Positions 57,201 to 64,000 of a DNA stretch of 64,000 nucleotides are shown here, one piece after another. Location of the stretch: assembly GCF_030867095.1 (NCBI RefSeq), contig NC_081831.1:40175319-40239318 (forward strand), written 5' to 3'. The stretch's first letter is position 1; every line of letters starts with the position of its first letter. A program made the position numbers and the translations under genes. The stretch comes from Alligator mississippiensis (taxonomy: Eukaryota; Chordata; Crocodylia; Alligatoridae). The notes below the pieces were generated by a model, which saw nothing but the letters and a program-made list of their open reading frames with translations, had not been told where the DNA came from and made no database searches.

Positions 57201-59059
57201 CTCAGGTTACAGCAAGGTAAGTTTAGGTTAGATATTAGAAAGAATTTTCTCACTAGGAGGGTAGTAAAACACTGTAACATGTTACCCAGGGAGGTGGTGG
57301 AAGGTCCATCCTTGAAGGTTTTCCAAACCTAGCTAGACAAAGCTTTGACTGGGATGATCTAGTTGGGACTAGTCCTGCTTTGAGCAGGGGGTTGGGCTAT
57401 ATGACCTCCAGAGGTCCCTTCCAACCCTAACTTTATGATTTTAAAAGACAAAGGAAGTTTGCAGGTTATTTCAATACCTATTTAAAGGCATATAGGAAAT
57501 CAAAATTGGCCTCATAGGTACCGATATATCGACATTTATTAATCTCATTAATCATGGGCTGCCATTTTTAAAGATGGTGATCAAATGTCAATATTAGGAA
57601 AGTGACCCCCCAGGCTAAATTTCTTCCTTCACACCTCAGTTATGAATTTAAAAAAATAAAATGGATCCCTCCCCAAAACACATGGGTTTGTTTTATATAT
57701 ATATATATATATATAATATATATGAACGACAGGACTAGGAGCAGAGTGCAGTGTTAATTCTCTCTCTACTACTGTTGACATGGTTGCAGCAACAAAAGGG
57801 TTAACAGTACAGCATTTGCCTGGAGGGCCAGTGAGCTGGTTGAGGGTGAGTAAGCTGCTGCATCTAGTCAGCTTTTAGCCCTGACTCTGGAAAAAATGTC
57901 TTGTTTTCCATGTTCTGCCTTCCTAAACAAGGTATGTATCCTATGATATACAAGACAAAGGACAGTAGAGGAAGGGGAAGCATAGCGGTGGACACGACAG
58001 GATTAAGAACAAGTAAATTTTTCGTGAATATGACAATAAAAAAGCTGAATAAATGAGTGTAGTGTTGACATCTCAGCTTCCCCATCTGCCAGCCAGTGAC
58101 CTTGGGGAAGTTTATAGATTGCAATATATATGCTAGTTTATAATTCATCTTGAAACCTAGCCCTCCTTTTGAATTATTTTTTTGCTTCTGGTTTAAACAC
58201 ATGCTGATAGAATGTAACTTCATATTTCTTTTGAAAATAGTATGTTAAGGAAGCAGTATAGTAACACCTCTAGCCACCTGCTTGGTTATAGCTGGTGGTA
58301 ATGAGCCAAGTCAAAATGTGCTGATATGGTCTAGGCATTAGGGGTGCAGGCAGTATGATCACAGAAGAAGGAGCAAGAACTGCCTGGTTGGAGCAGGAAT
58401 GGTGTTAGGGTGCTTGAAAGGGCAGGAGGGGAAAAGCTAACTTAGCTGGAAGTCAGGGTGGCATGAGTGGGCAGGAGCTTCCTTGGGCAGGAGGTTAGAA
58501 GGTTCTGGTGGGGGGAGGAGGAGGAAGAGGTATGTGAAGTGTGATGGGTGTGGGTGGTGTGCGGAAGTACTTGCTGTTCACAAGAATCACTTTCATTTCA
58601 GATAAAGAGAAACGCAAAAGAGAACGGAAGAAGGAAAGAAAGGGCATGCCAGCCCCAAAGAGGATCCTGCCTGCCAAAGAGCCACTTCCTAAAGTCCGGA
58701 TTAAAAAGGAGAAGGAAGATCCTGCCTATAACCATTATGACAACTCCTGTCAGCAGGCCTGCAATGAGCCTGAACAGAAACACGCCACTAGGACACGCTG
58801 TGAAGAGGAGCACGAGCACAAGCAGAGACATGCGAGAGCCACAGACAGAGAAGGGGATAAGAGCCATGAAGAACAGAGGAGTCTAAGCAGGAAGGAGGAG
58901 TGGGCGAGAGAGAAGAACAGGAAGGTGGAAAGCCCTGGCAGTAGACAAGAGGAACATCCTGAGGGCTCTAGATCTAGAGACCAATGGGAGAGTAGCACCA
59001 GAGATCGACACTCCTGGCACAGAGAGTTGTCTAGCTCGAGGGACTCCAGCCACTACTGA
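44845..59059 (+). CDS. RBMX2: RNA-binding motif protein X-linked 2, six exons
   Basis: RBMX2 is the vertebrate counterpart of yeast Ist3/Snu17, part of the RES complex that acts in activated spliceosomes in the nucleus. Coding exons are 44845-44849 (only ATG plus AA), 45002-45117, 48987-49038, 51429-51558, 52246-52420 and 58602-59059. All introns are GT-AG and the phases join (2,1,2,0,1). The 311-residue product (human 322) starts [20 protein letters not shown]. The RRM spans about 36-114 with RNP2 VFVGGL at 38-43 and RNP1 KGFCFVCY at 77-84, then [18 protein letters not shown]. An acidic linker (SSDSSEDE) and a long Lys/Arg/Glu-rich low-complexity tail with RS/RD dipeptides follow. The RRM is almost identical to human while the tail is diverged, as expected for the family. 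Introns 2, 3 and 5 are loaded with retroelements, described separately. Confidence 0.95.
45735..45915 (-). repeat. Dispersed repeat, second copy
   Basis: Reverse complement shares GGGTGACCGCCCC, CCCACGCTTTGGGG and CAGGCTGATATGCTCTGGG with 6222-6462. Located in RBMX2 intron 2. Confidence 0.5.
45935..48912 (+). mobile_element. Penelope-like retroelement with GIY-YIG region, inverted ends
   Basis: In RBMX2 intron 2. A roughly 250 bp block at the right end (48650-48912, with GCCCGAAAGCTTGCTAAGAA and GTCTAATAAAAGATATC) is repeated in reverse complement at the left end (45935-46190). Just inside the left end, coding like a PLE RT C-terminus reads [20 protein letters not shown]. Inside the right end, [19 protein letters not shown] then [14 protein letters not shown] reads as a Penelope GIY-YIG endonuclease (48250-48365). 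The middle (46400-48050) is unrelated or diverged sequence with CA tracts. Degraded. Confidence 0.65.
48752..48807. repeat. 28-bp tandem duplication
   Basis: GCACAGACCTTCTGCAGATG plus CTTCCACA is followed immediately by a copy ending CTTCCTCA. It lies inside the Penelope-like right end, which is single-copy for this motif at the left end. Confidence 0.85.
49122..50992 (-). mobile_element. CR1 LINE with internal deletion
   Basis: In RBMX2 intron 3, minus strand. The endonuclease starts near 50990 ([42 protein letters not shown]), then a linker to about 50100. It joins directly to the RT palm and thumb ([49 protein letters not shown]) and the 3' end at 49122 (AGGGCAGGAAGGGACC). The RT fingers are deleted. 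FADD reads FTDD here, so a catalytic-box residue is changed. Confidence 0.9.
50990..51077. repeat. 44-bp tandem duplication
   Basis: Unit AAGACATGGTGGACTTCACG ... TACAGGATAAATC occurs twice in a row with two mismatches, at the 5' edge of the CR1 in RBMX2 intron 3. Confidence 0.85.
53440..53615 (+). mobile_element. CR1-like 3' tail
   Basis: AAGTCAAGACTAGATGTTGA and GGTCATAATGGTTTGTTCTG then GGCCTCGAAATCTGTG match typical CR1/L3 3' ends. Confidence 0.45.
54360..55140. repeat. G/C-rich element with CCCCACA minisatellite
   Basis: A G-rich arm (TGGATGTGGGGTTTGTGGGT, about 54392) and a long C-rich arm of CAAACCCCACACACAC/ATCCATCC-type units (54900-55140) are roughly reverse complementary. The interior has a repeated GGGGCTTCCAGCA motif at 54470 and 54582. 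Resembles the foldback at 43040. Confidence 0.4.
55171..55380 (+). mobile_element. Helitron-like element, copy 4
   Basis: Ends TCATTCTTGACATACAATTG then GCTAG followed by T, matching the end of the copy at 1877-2260. Contains CAGCCAATCGG near the start. The 5' end is weak or truncated. Confidence 0.45.
56587..56958 (-). mobile_element. CR1 3' fragment (minus) inside the hAT element
   Basis: CATAGATTCATAGAATGTAA then GGCCGGAAGGGACC is the reverse complement of a CR1 3' end. Coding similarity on the minus strand ([14 protein letters not shown]-like) continues to about 56958, where it meets the oppositely oriented fragment. Confidence 0.75.
56959..57442 (+). mobile_element. CR1 3' fragment (plus) joined head-to-head
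   Basis: [15 protein letters not shown] and LIAACNYLK-like coding, then a CR1 3' end with TGACCTCCAGAGGTCCCTTC then CAACCCTAAC. Its 5' truncation point directly abuts that of the minus fragment. Confidence 0.75.
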
Positions 59060-59835
59060 TCTGCCTGGCCTGCAGCATAAAACTGAGAAGTGCTTCAAAT
59101 TGACAGTGCTCATGCCGTAATAGCAATGCGATCACCTAGCAATGGAAAATGGGAGGTTTAATGGTGGGCCTACCCCCAAGCCTACACAGCTAAGCATCTC
59201 TTGCTCAGTTCCATAGGTGTATGTTCCCATTAAGATGTAGTTGCATGGTTCCCCATTTTCAGTCAGCTTCAGAACTCTGTTCCTTGTTCCTTTCTCCATG
59301 GTCTAGAAAGCCAGGACCTTACCACCTCCTGTTGCCTTAGTTGGAGGTCGGGGCTGGGCTCTGGGGTGCACTCACTTGTCACAGTCTAGCTGTCATTAAT
59401 ACCACATGGCATTTAGTGAAGATTCTTGGGTGTGTGAGTCTTCTCCAGCCACTGCACTGTATTGTAAAGGTGATCAGCAGAGACTGTTGGCATATGTAGT
59501 TTCGGAAGGAGCCCATGTCACCATCTAATTGATTTCCTAAGTTGAAACAAGTGGCTGTGGCATGTGTCTCTTCTCTGATCCTTACAACTTGAATTGCTCT
59601 GACACCAGGAGCAATTGCAGTGGGTTTACTCTAGTGGAGCAACCCAAGAGGTGTAGTGTCAAATTGGGATGGCTCATTTCTTTAAATATCACTTAATACT
59701 TTTTTTCCCTCCAGATCCATGGTGGCATCACCAGTACTAGTGACAAACAGAGGTTCCCTTTCCTTGCAATTGGCAACAAGACTCATTCTTTTACATCGTA
59801 TTTTAGGAGTAATAAAGCAGCTTTAACTAAATGAC
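59060..59835 (+). other. RBMX2: RBMX2 3' UTR with poly(A) signal
   Basis: The unique, repeat-free sequence after the stop codon runs to AATAAA at 59811-59816, followed by a T/G-containing region. This gives a 3' UTR of about 770-780 nt. The extent is inferred from the signal. Confidence 0.55.
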
Positions 59836-60447
59836 TAGCTTGGGTCATTCATTCCTTGGCACTGTCAGATTGGGGCTGCTTGGCAATTTTTGAATACTGT
59901 GTTTTTCTGTAGGTTTGTGTAACTATATGACTTTAAAGAGGCAGTTTGGTAGGTTGTAGGCAAGAAAGGGGTATGACAGTTTCAGGTAGGCATCAAGTTA
60001 CCAACACTTGAGCTGTTTGCAAGAGCTGTCAGGAAATTCTCTCTCCAACCCTTTACAGAGCTTGCCAGGTCAGTTTGTTATGGGGTTGTGGGTAGGACCC
60101 AAGCTTAGGAAGTCAAGCAAAAAAAAAACTTTGGTTAGATTTGAAAGACAGCTTCTCAAGGCTCAGGGGGAAGGGAGGTTGAGTTAAAGGATATAAAATG
60201 AAGTCTCCACCCCAAGAAGTGGTTAAGATAGGCTGCCTAGGATTCTAGGTTTGTATACCTTTTACTGTCTTACAGTCCTTTTTTTCTTCCTTTCCTTCAC
60301 TGTTCTGTATTAAGATTAAATCTTCTTCACTGTTAAGATTAAATAATTCCTTGGTATAAGGTGGCTGTGTATTCACTACTGGTCATAACTTCACAAAGGG
60401 AGGAACGTGTAGGCGGTGGAAAGCTGGGGTTAACGGAACTTAGCCCT
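59836..60447. other. Intergenic stretch after RBMX2
   Basis: No exon or repeat recognised; an imperfect TTAAGATTAAAT duplication lies near 60311-60345. Confidence 0.35.
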
Positions 60448-62840
60448 TGCAAACTACTGCATCCAGTTCTGGGTGCTGCACTTCAGGAGGGATGTGGCCA
60501 GCATCAAGAAGGTTCAGAGGAGGGCTACTCGCATGATCAGGGGACAGCAGGAAAGACCCTACGAGGAGAGGCTACTGGACCTGAACCTGTTCAGCCTTCA
60601 CAAGAGAAGGCTAAGAGGGGACCTGATGGCCGTCTGTAAACTTACCAAGGGGGACTAGTGGGGAATGGGAGAGACCCTGTTCCCCCGAGCACTATTGGGA
60701 GTAACAAGAAATAATGGCCACAAGTTGATTAAGAGTTCAGGCTAGACATCAGGAGGCACTACTTCACAGTCAGGATGGCCAGGATCTGGAAACAGTTTCC
60801 AAGGGAACTGGTGCTGGCTCCTACCTTAGGGGTCTTTAAAAGGAGGCTTGATAATTACCTAGCTGGGGTCATAGATTCATAGATGTTAGGGTTGGAAGGG
60901 ACCTCAATAGATCATCGAGTCCGACCCCCTGCATAGGCAGGAAAGAGTGCTGGGTCTAGATGACCCCAGCTAGATGCATATCCAACCCCCTCTTGAAGAC
61001 CCCCAGGGTAGGGGAGAGCACCACCTCCCTTGGGAGCCCATTCCAGACCTTGGCCACTCTAACTGTGAAGAAGTTCTTCCTAATGTCCAGTCTAAATCTG
61101 CTCTGCTAGCTTGTGGCCATTATTTCTTGTGACCCCCGGGGGCGCCTTGGTGAACAAAACCTCTCCAATTCCCTTCTGTGCCCCTGTGATGAACTTACAG
61201 GCAGCCACAAGGTCACTTCTCAACCTTCTCTTGCGGAGGCTGAAAAGGTCCAGGTTCTCTAGTCTCTCCTCATAGGGCTTGGTCTGCAGGCCTTTAACCA
61301 TACGAGTGGCCCTTCTCTGGACCCTCTCCAGGTTATCCGCATCCCTCTTGAAGTGCGGTGCCCAGAATTGCATGCAGTACTCCAACTGTTGCCTGACCAG
61401 CGCCCGATAGAGGGGAAGTATCACCTCTTTGGATCTATTCGTCATGCATCTGCTGATGCACGATAAAGTGCCATTAGCTTTTCTGATGGCTTCATCACAC
61501 TGCTGACTCATGTTCATCTTGGAGTCCGCTAGGACTCCAAGATCCCTTTCCACTTCCGTGCCACCCAGCAGGTCATTCCCTAGGCAGTAGGTGTGCTGGA
61601 CATTTTTCCTCCCTAGGTGCAGCACTTTGCATTTCTCCTTGTTGAACTGCATTCTGTTGTTTTCTGCCCACTTGTCCAACCTGTCCAGGTCTGCTTGCAG
61701 CTGTTCCCTGCCCTTCGGCGTGTCCACTTCTCCCCACGGCTTTGTGTCATCCGCAAACTTGGACAGAGTACACTTCACTCCCTCGTCCAAGTCACTGATG
61801 AAGACATTAAAGAGTATCGGTCCAAGGACCGAGCACTGCAGGACCCCACTGCCCACACCCTTCCAGGTCAAAACCGACCCATCCACCACGACTCTCTGGG
61901 TGCGACCCTCTAGCCAATTTGCCACCCACCAGACTGTGTAGTCATCCAAGTCACAGCCTCTTAACTTGTTCATCAGTATGGGGTGGGATACCATATCGAA
62001 GGCCTTCCTGAAGTCTAAGTATACGACATCCACCCCTACTCCTGTATCCATGCGTTTTGTAACCTGGTCATAAAAAGAGACTAGATTAGTCAGGCATGAT
62101 CTGCCTGCTACAAACCCGTGCTGGTTTCCCCTCAGCATAATTTGTCCTGCCGGGCTCTCGCAAATGTGAGCCTTGATAATTTTTTCAAAGACTTTGCCTA
62201 GGATGGAGGTGAGACTGACTGGCCTATAGTTGCCCAGGTTCTCCTTCCTCCCCTTCTTGAAAATGGGGACCACATTGGCCCTTTTCCAGTCCTCTGGGAC
62301 TTGGCCCGTGTGCCACGAGTGTTCAAATATTCCCGCCAGTGGCTGTGCAACGACGTCAGCCAGTGCCTTCAGCACCCTCGGATGGAGCTCATCCGGGCCT
62401 GCCGACTTAAAGGCATCCAGTTCCTCCAAGTGACTCTGCACCATCTCAGGGTCTACGCATGGTAGTCTGGTGCCTTTCTGCTGCCTCTCTACAACCCCAG
62501 TGAGAGGCCTGTCTTGCCCCTCTCTTAGGAACACTGAGGCAAAGAACTCGTTGAGTTCAGCCTTGTCCCCCCTGTCCGTCACCAATTGCTTCTGCCCATT
62601 TAGTAGGGGTCCTATTCCTTCCTGGGCCTTCTTTTTACTCCCTATATATCTAAAAAACAATTTCTTGTTATCCTTTACTTGGGATGCCATCCTCAGCTCC
62701 ATGGTAGCTTTGGCCCTTCTAACTGCCTCCCTACAAGCGCGAGCAGAGGAGAGGGTCATATGAGTCCAGTATTTATTTCTGCCCAGGGCAGGGGGTCAGA
62801 CTTGATGATCTGCTCAGGTCCCTTCCGACCCTACATCTGA
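60448..62840 (+). mobile_element. Older CR1 3' fragment, split
   Basis: LQTTASSSGCCTSG-frame neighbours give YCIQFW-like coding, VQRRATRMIRGQQERPYEER and FSLHKRRLRGDLMAVCKL. It ends with an LDNYLAGV-type end at 60873 and resumes after the insert at 62753 through GACTTGATGATCTGCTCAGG to the 3' tail at about 62838. Contains stops and frame changes. Confidence 0.8.
60874..62752 (-). mobile_element. Young CR1 with open RT frame
   Basis: A minus-strand frame at 62759-61092 is open for 555 codons and covers the full reverse transcriptase: KDNKKLFFRYIGSKKKAQ, FKSAGPDELHPRVLK, PEDWKRANVVPIFKKG, YRPVSLTSILGKVFEKII, VYLDFRKAFDMVSH, KFADDTKPWG, LVRQQLEYCMQFWAPHFKRD. The palm motif usually [10 protein letters not shown] reads GVLQCSVLGP, so it may be inactive. 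ORF1 and endonuclease are missing (5' truncation). An exact 8-bp GGGTCATA duplication flanks it (60866-60873 and 62753-62760). The 3' end has ATTCATAG repeats. Confidence 0.9.
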
Positions 62841-63770
62841 ACCTATGAACTAATTGTGTGGTGTCTGGCGACAGCAGCAGCACCATGACGTAACTGTCCT
62901 ACAGAGCCTAGCACTGCTTGACACCACCTCCATGCTCTGCTACCACAGCACTGTGCCCAATGCCCTTGCTGCGCGCTCCCCTGCTGCCGGCGTGCACCGG
63001 CCCTGCAACAGCCATCAGCCCTCCCAACAAATAACATTTTCTCCTGCCACTACCGGTCATTATTCTGAACCCAGACAGACCTGCTGGGTAAGCAAAGTGG
63101 TGCTGTAGCCTTTAACCTTGCATAACTGCCAGATTCTGCTTCCAGGAGAGGTAAAGACTCAAAGGTGAAGACCTGGAGGCTCCAAGCTTGAGGCAGAAGC
63201 CAGATCTAAGCTGCTTCCTGCCCCAGGCTGAGGTAGCTTGTTTGGCAGAGGAGGGTCTCTCAGCCAGGGGAGCAAAGGGGAAATTGTGGGGTGGTGTAGG
63301 GGAATGGGGGACAGTGGGGGGGAGGGAAGCAAGGGGAACACTGTACAGTCTGCCTCTCCCCACCACTTGCAGCTGCCTTCCCCCACTTACCTTTGGCTGT
63401 GGCTCCCCCAGCCCCAACCCAACCCTGCTCAATTGGGTGCTGCCTCTGTTTCTCTGTGGTCGGGGGTCAGATGCTGCTGCCTGCCCTGGAGGAACAGATC
63501 TGCAGCAGAAGATAAGGGTGAGGGGGGGCACAAATAGTAAGGGGACAGGCATGGGGGGGGCAAGGGGCAGGGATCTGGCCCCTTGCCCCCTGCCACTGCT
63601 TTTCCTGCCACAGCAATGGGGGGGCATACATTTAAGATGACCTTCCACTAATTACAATTTTCCACATATGGAATCTAACAGTTTTTCCATGTATAGACTC
63701 TAATGTGGGGGTGGGGGGGGTGTCATAAATTTGAAGTAATCTTGGATGTGAGGAAATATGGTAATAATGT
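62840..63770. other. Right-side intergenic stretch
   Basis: No recognised gene. A purine-rich G-run region lies at 63235-63330. An open frame on each strand at 63112-63648 lacks recognisable motifs. Confidence 0.35.
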
Positions 63771-63774
63771 AACT

Positions 63775-64000
63775 ATGGAAACAATCCAAAATCCCTGGAG
63801 TCACTTGGGACCAATGGATCACCAACAATGAGATCCTTGAAAGGACCAGCCTACTGTCTATGTAGACTATGCTGGACACGCAGTCTTCACTGGCTGGGAC
63901 ACGTGGAATTCATGCCTCAAGATCACCTGCTGAAGCGTGTGCTGTATGGCCAACTCAATTGCCTGCTATGCAGAGGAAGGCCAAAGCTTTGATACAACGA
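63775..64000 (+). mobile_element. LINE ORF2 C-terminal fragment at the window edge
   Basis: The translation gives ITNNEILERTSLLSM, then with frame changes LHWLGHV, DHLLKRVLYGQLN. This matches the conserved R-WLGH-x-R-M and LLYGQL end of RTE/jockey-type retroelement proteins seen in many vertebrates. It runs off the window. Clade not certain. Confidence 0.5.

Larger units (their letters stand above)
55565..57540. mobile_element. hAT-like element, copy 4, split by CR1 fragments
   Basis: Left end TAGGGGTGCACCAATAGAG. The interior shares GGTGGCTCCTGCTG, CACCCCAGAAG and ACAACAGACTTATGAGCC with copies 1 and 3. At 56587 the right arm (GCTGATTGCCGATAATGTCA) is interrupted by two CR1 fragments and appears to resume near 57500 as ATAGGTACCGATATATCG. 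The right terminal repeat is not recognisable. Confidence 0.6.
52421..58601 (+). other. RBMX2: RBMX2 intron 5 content
   Basis: 6.2 kb. It holds a CR1-like tail near 53440, a foldback-type C-rich minisatellite at 54360-55140, a Helitron-like end at 55380, a hAT-like element split by CR1 fragments (55565-57540) and an AT microsatellite at about 57694-57721. No extra exon was recognised. Confidence 0.6.

Noticed and set aside
63112-63648. 178-codon minus-strand frame
   Set aside because: Pro/Ser-rich translation of a purine-rich stretch with no start context or recognised domain.

Overview
The window looks like nuclear DNA of a non-avian sauropsid. A crocodilian is the best guess and a turtle the main alternative; no species-level marker was found. 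The grounds are several CR1 LINEs of different ages together with hAT-like, PIF/Harbinger, Helitron-like, Penelope-like and Tx1-clade elements, plus long CA-rich minisatellites. Mammalian L1/Alu-type repeats are absent, and birds rarely carry this many DNA transposons.

Four host genes can be read. At 3.5-9.9 kb a CpG island holds the probable first coding exon of AIFM1 (minus strand) and, 229 bp away on the plus strand, the start of a three-exon MARS2 gene (mitochondrial methionyl-tRNA synthetase). The gap between the two start codons carries NRF-1-like, ETS/GABP-like, E-box and CCAAT motifs, as expected for a shared promoter of two nuclear genes for mitochondrial proteins. RAB33A (32.3-37.9 kb, two exons) and RBMX2 (44.8-59.8 kb, six exons) follow on the plus strand. 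AIFM1, RAB33A and RBMX2 are neighbours on human Xq26, so this is the same syntenic block. However, MARS2 sits here between AIFM1 and RAB33A and contains introns, whereas human MARS2 is a single-exon gene on chromosome 2. ZNF280C, SLC25A14 and GPR119, which lie between RAB33A and RBMX2 in human, are not seen.

The rest is layered repeats. 0-3 kb: hAT-like and Helitron-like non-autonomous elements. 4.8-8.5 kb (MARS2 intron 2): a hAT-like end, a roughly 100-135 bp period minisatellite and another hAT-like copy. 10.6-13.25 kb: a CR1 with ORF1 esterase and endonuclease regions, split by a solo LTR with matching flanks. 13.25-16.87 kb: a 3.6 kb degenerate CA/TG/GC satellite. 17-26 kb: LTR-like fossils, including a large inverted-repeat cluster, and a PIF/Harbinger transposase remnant. 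26-31.8 kb: two foldback elements, a small hAT with target-site duplication nested in a CR1 tail, and a CR1 abutting the RAB33A CpG island. 39.4-41.75 kb: a Tx1-clade LINE remnant with a poly(A) tail. RBMX2 introns hold a Penelope-like element with GIY-YIG coding, a CR1, a hAT-like element split by two inverted CR1 fragments, and tandem duplications. 60.4-62.8 kb: a CR1 with an open 555-codon reverse-transcriptase frame inserted in an older CR1 with an exact 8-bp target duplication.

All exon models were assembled by eye from splice sites and remembered human protein sequences; no alignment or database search was run.
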